DNA of 64,000 nucleotides, taken from assembly GCA_002049455.2 (NCBI GenBank), contig KV918869.1, positions 159,250 to 223,249 of the forward strand, read 5' to 3'. The stretch is from Porphyra umbilicalis. Its lineage: Eukaryota > Rhodophyta > Bangiophyceae > Bangiales > Bangiaceae. The stretch's first letter is position 1. Every line of letters begins with the position of its first letter. Both the position numbers and the translations under genes were made by a program. This document shows, piece after piece, positions 1 to 10,287 of the stretch. Below the pieces are notes generated by a model, which had not been told where the DNA came from, did no database searches, and saw only the letters and a program-made list of their open reading frames with translations.

Positions 1-2830
1 CCCCCCCGCCGGCAGGCGTGCCCCACCCGGGCGCCCGACGGCCCAGCGCCCGAGGCGGCGGCCACGGGCGCCCCTCCCCCCGCGACGTCGACGGTGGGAG
101 CGCACCCGCCTAACCCGCCGCCGCCACGCCCACCGGCGGGCACGGCGGGCGCCCCCCCCCCCCCCCCCGGCAGCACCGACACCTCACGCAGCCACCGGCC
201 CGGCCGTCACCCCCCACGCCCGCCCTCCCCCCCCCAAACTGCCACCGACGCCACCCCCCGGCGCAAAGCGGGGTCGTTTCCCCCCCCCCCCGTCCCCCAC
301 GACGGCCACAGCAACTGGTCGGCCGCAGAAGCGGCGGCGACCGCAGCCTGTGCCGCCGCCAAGCGCGCGACGGCGGATGCAAGCGCGCGCTCTCGCCGCC
401 CGGCCGCCGCTGCGGCCGCCGCCCGCCGCGCGGCGGCGGCGGCCGCTGCCACTGCCGAGCGGCCGGCAGTCGTGGCCGCCATCACGGGCCGGCGCGTGGC
501 AGTGGCGGTGGCTGGGGTGGCCGCGACGGCAGACGCCGTGGTCGCCGATTCTGCCGCGGCGACGGCGGACTTGGTCGCGGCCGTCGCCGTCACCGTCGCC
601 GTCTATGTTGTCCGCCGCGGCGGGCGCCGCACCAACGGCGCCGACGCCGCCACCGCCGCCGCCACCGCCGCCGCCACTGCCACCGGCGCGCGCAAGGGCA
701 CGCGAGCGGCGACAGGCGCGAGCAGCGCCGCCGCCGCCATCTCGTCACCGGCGACCAGAAACTCGGGCGCCAGCGGCGGATACAAGCCCGCCGCCCCTTC
801 AATCTCTCCCGCTCCACGGCGCAAGCGGCGGCGGCCAACGAAGCCCGCACGCGCGTGGCGCCATACACCGCCGCAACGCCGGCGCGCGTGACGTAACCCC
901 CCGCCCCCGCCGCGGCCGCTGCCCCCACAGGGCGGGCTGCGGCCCTTCCTTGTCGCGGCGGTCGGGTCAGCGACGTGGTGGCGTCCGCCGCTGCGCCAAC
1001 TGGCCCAACGCGTGTGGCGGTAGTGGCGAGGATAGCTACCGCCGCCGCCGCCCGCGCCGCCGCCAGCGCCGAGGCCGCCGTCGTCCCCGGCGGTGGTGCA
1101 TCTACAGCCCGACGCGCGGTGGCGGTGCGTCGACAGACCGAAGCGCGGTGGCCGCGGCTGCCGCCGCCGCGGCAAACACGCCGAGCCCCGACACGGCGGC
1201 GACTTCGACCGACGCCGCCGACGGGGTCCACGGGCCACGCGGCCCACTCCGCCTTGAGCAGACCGCGAGCACCACCACCACCAGCCCCGCGGCCCCCAGC
1301 ACGGCTTCCACGGCCGGCGCCGCCATCATCAGAACCGTGGCGGCGGCGGCGGCGACCACCAGCGACACGCTCGCCGCCGCCGCCGCTACTTCGACGACCG
1401 CCCACGTGCGGATGACGTCGGGGGCGGCGGCCGCCGCCGCCGCCGCCGCTGCCGCCACCAGCCGCCCTGCGGCACGCGGCGGGAGGGGTGGGGGCTGCGG
1501 CAGGGGTGGTGGGGCCTTGCCGCCGCCCACCGCCTCCGCAGCGGCGGCGACGGCCACAGCGGCCATGTCCGCGGCACCCCCCGCGCCCTCGACACGTCCC
1601 CCTCCAACGACAGCGAGCGGAGGGTCACGGCAGTTAGGCAGCGGGTGGTAAGGCCATCGGCGGCGCCTTCCCCCTTTTCGCCCGCATTCTTCCCCCCCCC
1701 GCCAGCCACACGGCGGCCGCCGCGGAGTTTGACTTTGTTGGCGATGCGCCGCGCTTGCGCGCGCGACACGGCGCCGCGGAGGCGCTCGGCGTCGGCCGAC
1801 GGTGCCCACCGAGAGCCCCACCTCTGTGTGTGCGGCGGGGGCGGCGAGGCGGTCATCGACGGTGGTGGCGGCGGTGGCAGCCAGCCCCCGCCACACCGGC
1901 GAGCGGGGGGGGAGTGGCCCCCGCTGCTGGCGGCGGTGGGCGTCGACGGAGAGTGCCACGGGGAGGGGGAGCCCCGGTGCGAGGGGGACAGCGGGGTTCC
2001 CGTCCAGCCCGACTGGGTTCGTGTCGGCCCGCACCGAGGCAGTGAGCAGGTCGGCGTGCGGCGGGGGGATGGCCGCCGCTGTTTATGCAGGCAGAGGCGG
2101 TGGGTCATCCGCAGTCCCCGCTGCCGCCGACGCTGCCGTCTCTGCGGCCACCGCGGCGACCGCCTCGGCAGCTTACACGCCCAGAGCGCGGCTGTCTGAT
2201 TGTAGCCGCGCGTCTATCATGCCGGCCGCCACCACCCCCCCCGAAGCGGGGACACCCCCCCCCCCAGCCGCGCAGCCGCCCAGTGACCCAGCACCCCGCG
2301 GATCGTCGCCATGACGGCCGCCGTGAGGAGGTGGCCCACCACCACGGCAATGGCGGCAGCGCCCGCTCATCGGCCGCGATTCGTCTTGCCGCCTCCGTCG
2401 CCACCCGTGGTGGCAGATGGGGAGGGGGGGGAGCGACCCCACCGCGTTTTTCAAACGTCCCGAATGCAAGAAAAGGGGGATGGGGGTGTTGGGGGGGGGG
2501 GGGCGTCACCGGCGGCGGCGACCGCTTGCCGCGACTTGACCTCCGCCTTAGCCGCCCGACCCGTGGCGGGCGTCTCTCCTCGGGGGAGAGACGACGGAGG
2601 ACAAAAGAGGGCGAAAAAGAAAAAGAAGAGGGGGCGGCAAGGAAGCGCGAAAGTAGGTGGCCACAGACGCGGCGGGGCGGGTCGCAAGTCAGCAGCAACT
2701 GGAAGGAAACAGAAGGGGACGGAGACAGACGAGCTCGGGCACGCTCCGTGCGGCGCCCCACGGCGGATAAGGGATATCCGCTGCGCCGACACCTGCCTTA
2801 ACGGCGTTTCCCGGGCATGCTTCCCGGGCT
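1..2830. other. GC-rich low-complexity region without a recognisable gene
   Basis: This stretch is dominated by GCC/GCG/CCG-type triplets and C or G runs, and it is open in several frames on both strands at once (for example 350-1651 on plus and 1102-2034 on minus). The translations are Ala/Pro/Arg/Gly-rich and contain no domain I recognise. In DNA this GC-rich, stop codons are rare, so long open frames carry little weight. It could be part of a host gene with low-complexity protein or simply intergenic DNA. Sequence composition becomes ordinary after about 2830. Confidence 0.5.
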
Positions 2831-3022
2831 GCAGTGACCAGTTCCCGTTTCTGTGCACACGGCGAACCCGAGGTCCTCAGTTCCTCTGTGACGGGAAACT
2901 TTTCCCGAGAAACAGCGTCGAGGCCGGATAACCTTGTACTTGACAGGAGCGCGACCAGGGCTTGCTGGTGGCGCTTTATTAGGCTGCGGTCCCGTAATAT
3001 ATGTAGTCCCACTATCTCCTCC

Positions 3023-3994
3023 TATGGTGCTTTGCTGAGAAATGGAGCATGCACGTTTGCGAGTGCAAACGTTTGCCGATGTGGACCGATGTCAGGATGT
3101 CCATCAGATCGTCTCTCACCTGGCTTCAGGGGACCGATAGCGTCCCAAGCGCAAGTGCTCCTGGCATGACCGGAGAAAGCCACAGCCACCCACTGGCACA
3201 TGGTAAGACATGGGACTGAAGGCTCTTCATGCAGCCAATGACTTCTCATGATTCAATGTCAAGAACACTGCCCAAACCCTGTCAGATTGCCGGTTCAATG
3301 AATGTGACCACGTGCCCATTGGCTGCGTCAGGCGGCCTAGTTTCACAGTATTTGAGCCGGGTCTCTACAGTTCACAAGACAGAGACTGCGCACCTCTGCC
3401 ATCTGGTGCCCCAGAAGAAACGCGAGTGGGCTGGATCCAGTCACTGCTGTACCCTTCATCGATGGTGATTGGTCAAAATAATGTCAGTGACACGTCTCGA
3501 TGTCAATAAACAAAGGCGATCTACTGGTCACGGAGCTCACGTGTTCGGAGGGCCAATGAACGGCCCGAACGGAGAGAAAAGAATTGCAAGAACTCCTCAA
3601 TCGTCATGCATGTTCGGAGGCCGATTCAGCCTCTGCGAGCAAACATGAGGGGCCGGTTAGGGGGGACGCTCCTGACGGCACCGCTGTGGCCGGTGGCTTA
3701 AGAAGTCTTGTCCTGATTAGGCTTTCAGCGTGCATGTTCTGGCATCGTTTCACAAAGACCACCGCGGGTGTCAGCAGGTACTTGCCACCGGGTCACTCAG
3801 AGTGGAGTTTTCCAGCTACTGTCAGCCGTTGTCGGCCCAAGGGCCCGGCGAACCTGGTCGGGATGCTTGACGTGTCACACATCACCCGGAAATATCATGG
3901 GTCTCCCCACAGCACGGGTCAATGCTCGCAGTGGTCGGGTGTGCATGTTTGTTTGCGCAAACGTGCATGCTCCATTTCTCAGCAAAGCACCATA
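3023..3994. mobile_element. Non-autonomous TIR element (972 bp, 39-bp inverted repeats)
   Basis: Positions 3023-3061 and 3956-3994 are reverse complements over 39 bases, both beginning TATGGTGCTTTGCTGAG when read inward. No open frame inside resembles a transposase, so it would need an enzyme supplied in trans. The outermost bases are TA at both ends, which is what a TA target duplication would look like (Tc1/mariner type); because TA is palindromic it cannot be told apart from the repeat itself. The class is therefore inference, while the inverted repeats are seen directly. Confidence 0.8.
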
Positions 3995-5260
3995 ATGCGG
4001 ATGTTTCCCGCGACGAAGAACTGAGGGCGTGTCAGCGTTCGAAGGGTCGCGATGACGCTAAATGCGAATAGAGTTACGTGGCTGAGAAGGACTGTCCTGC
4101 CAAAAGGGTTTCAAGGCCCGGACGGCGTCTGCCGCCCCGAGTTGCGCTCGGCGACCACGCGCAGCGTCTTCCGGGGTTCGAAGCGCCCACGATGACCCGC
4201 GGGTGATCGTGGTTGCGCGCCGGCTTTTGCTGCGGCGGCGCGTTGGCGGTTGCTGACGCCATCTACCGGCGCGGTTCGAGGCGCCCCGTCGCACGGCGGT
4301 CGATCTCAACCGCCCGCCCGTGCGCCGTCTCGGCCGCGCACAGGTGCGCTGCGCGGCAGGGTGACGGCCCCGCCGGTGGGCGTTGCGCCACGGCGGCGGG
4401 CCGCAGCCGATGCAGTGGCGGCAGCGGCACCCCATTTCCCGCCCCACGCCACCCCCACCACTGCAACGTTGCTGTCCGTGCCCCCGTGCGTCCTCGCGCC
4501 CATGGACCCGTCCGGCTTGCCCGATGTCGATGCGTCGCCGAGCGCGCCACCGCCCTGAAGGCGAGGGTATTGCACGCGCGTGCCTGAAATGATACTCCTG
4601 TAATGCATATTAAAGACGTAAACTGTCCAGGTCAGGGTCGTGCACGGGCCTGGATGCCTCGTGCCCATCACGATGCGGTGCACAAAAAGTGGACGCCAAG
4701 TAGGGTTTCCCAACTGGTTTATCGTAATTGGTTAAAACTGATTTACATTGGGTAAAAATCGGACATGGAACGTGAACTGGTTTAAATGCGAAATATGGGA
4801 CGAACTGGTTATTTTCAATACGAGAGCGTTCCTGACGTGTGACCATAACTGCCTGCGTTCCTCGGCTTTAATTGCGAGACATATCCAACTCAATGACCTG
4901 TGCACGACCTGAACCGACGACTGGTCTCTTCGTCTCTCACATACCCCCACGGTGGGAAGTGATTCGAAACTTTTCTATTGGCTGGGAAGTGGTCATTTCC
5001 CAGGGTACCCCTTCTTGACGGAATGCCTTGTATCTCCCATTCCGAGAACATTCTAGATAGAAATTTCTATGGTGTTAGTTGATGCAAGTAGTGATTCTTC
5101 GTCAAATGCCAGGTTTTGGGCAAGTCTCATCGTGCCATGTTTGCAGGGCTGCTCGTGTCCGTGGCGGGCTATAGCGGGCATGCATGTGGCGCTTCGGGCA
5201 GGACAGGAGCGCCAGCGACTAAAAGTGTTTTGTAGCTTGGATTTCGCGTGAATGACTGCA
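3995..5260. other. Intergenic DNA, no gene seen
   Basis: No open frame here has a recognisable domain. The part from about 4100 to 4560 is GC-rich and open in several frames. From about 4600 to 5060 the sequence is more AT-rich, with several loose ACTGGTT-type repeats between about 4710 and 4815. I find no RNA gene or clear repeat structure. Confidence 0.4.
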
Positions 5261-5330
5261 GATCAACTCTAGTTGGGCTTTGTGACGTGACACCATGATG
5301 TCACGTCACACAGCCCAACCAGAGTTGATC
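5261..5330. repeat. 70-bp near-perfect hairpin with TGACGTGA arms
   Basis: The arms 5261-5292 and 5299-5330 pair over 32 bases with two mismatches around a 6-base loop (CCATGA). Each arm contains one TGACGTGA/TCACGTCA core facing the loop, which resembles a CRE/bZIP-type site. It could be a tiny fold-back element, a recombination product or a regulatory palindrome. No gene starts clearly beside it. Confidence 0.75.
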
Positions 5331-5945
5331 AGCTCCCCATTATATATTGCAATAAGGCGAGTGAGGTTGGCGGCGGTGGAACACGCAGTCCCCGGATCTT
5401 GATCAACTCAAGCATAGCAGCACAAGAGGGGTTAAGCGGAAGCTCATTGGGGTCCGGCGTTGCGAGTACGCCGCTGGTGGGGGGGGGCATGGTGCCAGTG
5501 CGTCCGGACCAAGAAGGCCAGATCGGCGGGCGGCACAGCAAGCACTGAAGGGGTGGTGGAAAGCACGCAAGTGGCGGCAAACCCTCGACGAGGCTACAGT
5601 CTGCTCTTGGCGCGGCAAACACGGGTACGAGCCATTTCGGCTGAGAATGACGGGAACACTACCGAAGACTTTGGCGCAAGAGAAACGCGGGTGAAGAATG
5701 AAGCAGTCGAAGGACGATAAGTGGTGTTAAAATCTGGTTTCGCAAGTAGCATCACGACTGTGGTAGACTTGGAGACTTCCGATGGAGTAAAAATACGCAG
5801 CTTCCCAGTGTCTGCTGAGATCTGGCACGTGGACTTCCCAGGATACAACGGTACATCACATCGCACCAGGGTTGTCAGCGTTTAGTTGGGTTTGCCAAAC
5901 ATGAACGGAGGTCAACCTGATTCACTTGAACGCTGGAGCGTTCAG
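5331..5945. other. Flank upstream of gypsy copy A, no gene seen
   Basis: No coding region or repeat is recognised. The sequence stops being unique at 5946, where homology to the gypsy LTRs begins partway into the LTR. The first 113 bases of the LTR are therefore missing at this end. Confidence 0.4.
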
Positions 5946-6330
5946 GTCCAGATCTCGGGGAGATCGGATTCGGCCCGGGGCGGGGCTTTTCCCCAGTGGT
6001 TTTCCCAACCCCCCTACTACTTGATTGAACTTTTCGCTTTGGAGGGATTTATCGGATTGGCGTATTTCAGGTGGCTACTTTGGCCATCGGCGTTCGGGTT
6101 TGGGAGGGGTTTATTGAGAGCGGGCACGCCGTCCCCGTCGCAGTTTGATAAAACCAACTGTGCTTTGGATTACGATTCCCCCCTGGGCTTTGCCGTGATT
6201 CTCTCCTCCCGTTTGGCGAAGGCTGGGCTGTGGGTCGACTTCCGAGGCAGATCCTTCGACGGACCGAGATGATCAAGAGGTCACTTCAGCAACACGACGA
6301 ACCAACCTGGTGGTGCTTACAACCGCTACA
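5946..6330 (+). repeat. Gypsy copy A 5' LTR, truncated
   Basis: It aligns with the complete 498-bp LTRs at 21934-22431 and 41601-42098 but starts at their base 114, at GTCCAGATCTCGGGGAG. It ends in CCGCTACA like the others. The loss of the 5' part removes the LTR start, so no target duplication can be defined on this side. Confidence 0.85.
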
Positions 6331-6335
6331 ATTTC

Positions 6336-6352
6336 TGGTGGAGCAGCAGGGG
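6336..6352 (+). promoter_or_regulatory. Gypsy primer-binding site (candidate)
   Basis: Five bases after the LTR lies TGGTGGAGCAGCAGGGG. Its complement ends in CCA and could be the last 17 bases of a tRNA whose acceptor starts GGAGCAG. Copy B has the same site at 42105-42120 with the first bases altered. The specific tRNA is not identified. Confidence 0.5.
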
Positions 6353-6473
6353 ATTTCGGCCGTTGCCACGCCCGTACCGGGTCGCCGGTTCCCCGATCTT
6401 CTGTTGGTTTGTGGAATGAAGGCGACGTGGATCCCCGCGTCGGTCTGTTGTCGATTACCGCCCGGCCACTACG

Positions 6474-8150
6474 ATGGCGTCACCGCCGGACATCCCCAAG
6501 TCAGACGCGATCGCTAGCGGCATGCCGGCGGGTACATCCGCGGTGACCCCAGCGGTCGCTGCAACAGGGGGATCCGCGGCTGGATCAAGGATCCTCTTCA
6601 TTCCGCCTCGGCCATTGGCAGACCGCGTGGGCGAAACGGTACGGCGGGTCCCGCCGGGGGCCGATGCCTTTCTCCCTCGACGTCACGACGAATGGACGGG
6701 ACTGGTGGATCAAGATCGTGGTTCGGCGACGCCTCTGGCGATGGCAGATCTGGACACGGCGCTGTCGACTGTCCGCGAATGGCTACTGGCCGACGTTTCT
6801 CGGGTAATGGCAGCGCGCCCCGCTGGCTCTGCTCAAGATGCCCCCCGCCGAGATTCTCCAGTGGACACGCGGAAGAGCCGCAGCAAAGGGAAGTCACGGC
6901 GTCACCGTAGTCCCTCGTCGTCATCGTCATCTTCATCTGCCTCGCCGTCGCCGGCGACAACCGACAACGACGACGACCACGTGAGGCGCAAGGTGGGGTC
7001 CGGCAAGATGGCGGTCCTCGAGTGCCCGGACGATCGCTTCGCGGGCGTCCGGGACTACCGATCGTACCGCCTACGGAACCGTCACTCGACCTACGGGGCG
7101 TCGCAGGCCCGCAAGATGGGACGGACTGCCAAGAACATGAAGTTCTTCTTCGGGGATTCCCCGATGTTCAACGGGAAGAATCCCCTCAAGGTCTTCTCGT
7201 GGCTGCGGAATTTCGTCAAGGCCTGCCATGACAACGACGTATCCGAGGGGATGAGTTTGTACCTAATTCCCAACTTTCTCGCGGGCGACGCTGAGGAGCG
7301 GTTCATTCGGAACCTACCGGGGTCGGATATCGCAGGTGGACAGGGCTCGCTTCGATCCTTTCCCACGGCGGTGAACTGGCTGTTGTCGACCTACGAGGAG
7401 CCGCACGCTTTGGGGCTGGCGCAGGACAAGTTCAGTCGTGCGGCGCTCGTGGACAACGAGGGGGTGGACGCCTTCGCAGAACATCTACGGAGTCTCGCTG
7501 AGCTTTGCGGCAACATCCACTTCGAGGGGACGATGAAACAGCAGCTGATCCAAGGCCTACCGGAGTACCTGCGGACCGACGCCTTCGTGTACAACTTGGC
7601 GCAACGCAGCTACCAGCCAATGTTGACCTACGTGGCGGGGAAGTATCGGGCCGCCAAGGACGTCATGGCGCTGGCCAGCCGGGGGTCACCCGGGGGATCA
7701 TCGTGGAAGGGACAGACGTCGACAGGGCCCCGAGGCCTCTCGGTCAATCAACTCCACTCCCCGTGGGAGGAGGACGACACGGCGACGTACGACACGGTCA
7801 CGGTGCTGCCGTCGGGTACTTTGTGGTTCCTCACGGCTGGAGGAGCGCCCTTCGCTCGGCGGGAGGCCCCGACGGGCCCCCCTCTGTGCTAACAGTGTTG
7901 GACGCGCGGACACCGGGTCTCTGATTGCAAGATTCTGACGGACAAACAGCGGGACCTTGTGAAAGCCGCGCGGAGCACCTTCCTTAGACAGAGGAACGCG
8001 GGGGCGGGCGCCGTCGCTAATCGCACCTCCGTCGTGGCCCTGGTGTGGGACGACCTGTTACGCGGCGCGGAGTCAACGAAGACGGAAGCGAGGGACGCCC
8101 CGCCCGTGGCAACCCGGGCCAAGGGGCGTCGCGCGGCGGGAAACGCCTAG
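6474..8150 (+). pseudogene. gag: Gypsy copy A gag (nucleocapsid polyprotein), one internal stop
   Basis: This frame encodes the structural Gag protein that packages element RNA. It starts at ATG 6474 (MASPPDIPKS) and would be 558 codons, the same length as in copy B. The N-terminal part is Ala/Pro-rich, a Ser-rich basic stretch follows, and the middle holds the conserved capsid-like segment with LKVFSWLRNF and QLIQGLPEYL. A zinc knuckle near the C-terminus reads CxQCWTRGHRVSDC, but a TAA at 7890-7892 falls between its first two cysteines; copy B has a sense codon there. The frame ends at TAG 8148-8150, just after a slippery heptamer. The single stop suggests recent inactivation. Confidence 0.85.
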
Positions 8151-8172
8151 GGGGGGTGGCATCGCCATCCCC
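8138..8172 (+). promoter_or_regulatory. -1 ribosomal frameshift signal between gag and pol (copy A)
   Basis: The heptamer GGGAAAC at 8138-8144 lies in the right phase (G GGA AAC in the gag frame), with one codon between it and the gag stop. Eight bases downstream, GGGGTGGC (8153-8160) and GCCATCCCC (8164-8172) form a stem of eight pairs with one bulge and a three-base loop. Shifting back one base continues as GKRLGGVAS into the protease frame. Copy B has the same heptamer, spacing and stem. GGGAAAC is a known -1 slippery heptamer in retroviral frameshifting. Confidence 0.8.
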
Positions 8173-8662
8173 GTTCATCCCCCCTGTCCGCTTCAACTCC
8201 CCGGTCGCCCCCCGTCACGTCACGTTTGCCTCCCCGGGCGTATCCGCGACGTGGCCTGTCCCGGCCCGATGCCCCCGCCGTCGTGGGCGATACCGCCCGC
8301 GGTTCAAGGGGACGCTATTGCTACTACGGAAACAGAATTTTGAGAACAGCGCGTCGTACAAGTTGGCGCCGTGGCAAGCCCCCGTCCGCACAAGGGCGGT
8401 GGTCGACACTGGCGCCGGGCCAAGCGTGATCCGCGCGGATATGTTGTCCGAGGGGTGGACCGAATTTGCATGGCGGGCGCCGCCCCGAACCCAAGTGAGT
8501 GACGCCTCGGGGCAGCTGCTCAAGGTGAACGCGGAGGTGTCGCTGACGATCTACGTCGGGGGTGCCGCTATGGTGTATGAGTTCCTCGTGGTCAAGGCCT
8601 TTTCGGTACCGCTCATCCTCGGGTGGGACTTCCAGCACAACTACGTAGACACTGTCTCCCCA
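8138..8662 (+). pseudogene. pol: Gypsy copy A protease region of pol
   Basis: Entered by -1 frameshifting, this frame encodes the aspartic protease that processes Gag-Pol. The active-site motif is VVDTGAGPSVI and the C-terminal ILGWDF segment is typical of retropepsins. Compared with copy B, one base is missing near 8660 (CTCCCCAACACG against CTCCCCCAAGACG). This shifts the rest of pol into another frame, so the protease is not joined to RT as it stands. Confidence 0.8.
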
Positions 8663-9708
8663 ACACGCAGACGATCAAGTGAGACGACGGCACGTCCACG
8701 GTGGCGATGCGGAGCTGGAAGGGGAACACGCGGCCCGCACGCCCCCGCCGAGGAAACAAACCGAAGGCCCAAGCTGGGGCTATCCGGCTCCGGCAAGGGG
8801 TAACAGTGGGCCTGCGTTGCATCCAGGCGGTCCAAGTGTGCTGCAACGTCAAGGGGGTCCACCTGATACGGGAACGCCCCTTCATAATGAGCCGACGGAA
8901 GGTACTATTGCACAACGCCGTTGCGGAGTTTTTACCCAACACCCCGCGGTCCCTCTACCTGACGGACATCGGAGACGTGCCGGTGCACCTCACTAAGGGG
9001 TACGTCATCGGAGCCGCGACGGCCTACAGTGGACCGCTGCACGTCGTCGAGGAGGAGGAGGAACCGGGGGCGGTCCTAACGATGGGGGCGTATCCCCGTG
9101 ACAAGCCCGACAAGGAGGTCAAGACGGGGCGGCAAGCCGAAGAGGGGATCGACGAGGGCCAACCCCCGCCCCGCCCGCCGGAAAATACGTGTCGCAAGCC
9201 GGAGGTCCACTGGGAGGGTGTCCCTGGTACGCTCCGCGGTTCCATGGACGACCTTCTAGAGGAATACAAGGCGCTATGGGCGGGGCAACTCGGAAAGGTC
9301 GACGTCACCCCGCACCGGACCGAGGTGATCCCCGGGGAACGGCCACGGCGGGCCGAACCCTATCGGGCGAGCCACACTTCGAGGGACATCATCGCCAACA
9401 ATGTGCAACGCGAACGGGACCTCGGAGTTATCGAGCCCTCAAGTGCCGAGTGGGCCTTTCCTGTGGTTCTCGTCCCAAACCCCGACGGGACGATGCGGTT
9501 CTGCGTGGATTACCGCCGACTTCACGAGGTCACGGTGCGGGATGTGTACCCGCTGCCACGTATGGACGATTGTATTGACTTTCTCGGGGACGCCAAGGTG
9601 TTTTCGACGCTCGACTGCAACTCGGGATAGTGGCAGATCCCCGTGGCGAACGAGCTCCGGGACAAGACGACCTTCGTTTGCCACGAGGGGGTCTATCGCT
9701 ACATCCGC
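8663..9708 (+). pseudogene. pol: Gypsy copy A reverse transcriptase, N-terminal half
   Basis: This part holds the linker and the first half of the reverse transcriptase. RT motifs include EWAFPVVLV, PDGTMRFCVDYR and FSTLDCNSG, where the LD is the first catalytic aspartate. A TAG at 9628-9630 follows that motif. The reading then continues to YRYIR, where copia-1 has inserted at 9708/9709. Skipping copia-1 and one copy of its TCCGC duplication rejoins the frame exactly with 15364 onward. Confidence 0.85.
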
Positions 9709-10130
9709 TGTTGAGCTCTGCTCGGGAATTCCATTGGAGCTATACTTACACGCGGGCTCTTGGTGCCTCAAGCTCGTGTACTTGTTGGCATTTCATTGTT
9801 GTATGACTTGTACTTGTTTGTACTTGATTTGTGTATCTCTTGGTGAGCCCCCTCCCTTCTTGTGGTGAGCTCGGGGAGATTGTGCGTGGCGTGGTGACTG
9901 GATTGTGCGGCGGTGGGCGGCTTAGCACAGGGGAGGTGCATGCTCCGCTTTGGGAGGTGCGCCGCAGGCCCTGCACACGCGGAGAGTGGAACTGCCTGGG
10001 GAAGCACTGAGAGGGGGTCTTCCCTGCGACTGGCAGAGGGGTCGCCTGGGGTATATCAGGCGGTCCTAGTGGGCCCAAGACCGCCATCCAAGTAAACCAA
10101 CGCATCCACCTATCTACCTCCCGCTTCACA
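9709..10130 (+). repeat. Copia-1 5' LTR
   Basis: This 422-bp direct repeat of 14942-15363 runs from TGTTGAGCTC to CCGCTTCACA. I see no difference between the two copies. GGTATATCAGG near 10050 is a TATA-like candidate, and copia-3 has a related GATATCAGGG in its LTR. The promoter call is inference. Confidence 0.95.
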
Positions 10131-10145
10131 GGTTATTGGCCCAGC
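10131..10145 (+). promoter_or_regulatory. Copia-1 primer-binding site (half initiator tRNA-Met)
   Basis: Directly after the LTR, GGTTATTGGCCCAGC matches, with one mismatch, the complement of the anticodon arm of eukaryotic initiator tRNA-Met (GCTGGGCCCATAACC). This is the site type used by Drosophila copia, where a cleaved half-tRNA primes reverse transcription. The other three copia elements in the window carry the same site. Confidence 0.8.
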
Positions 10146-10287
10146 TGTCGCTGGTGGTAATCGTCGTCTTCCGTGCGGTCGCTGGTCGGACGACGTTGCT
10201 CGGGTTGCGGTGTGTTCCGGCGTCGCGCGGGCCGATACCGCCGTCGACGTCGTCAGTGCGGTGCTTGGTCGCGCCGCTGTCGTCAAC

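Noticed and set aside
350-2034. Long overlapping open frames in the GC-rich start of the window
   Set aside because: They occur in many frames on both strands at once and translate to Ala/Pro/Arg/Gly-rich sequence without domains; stop codons are simply rare in such DNA.
5880-5945. Missing start of the gypsy A 5' LTR
   Set aside because: Sequence before 5946 has no similarity to the first 113 bases of the other LTRs, so the LTR was not extended.
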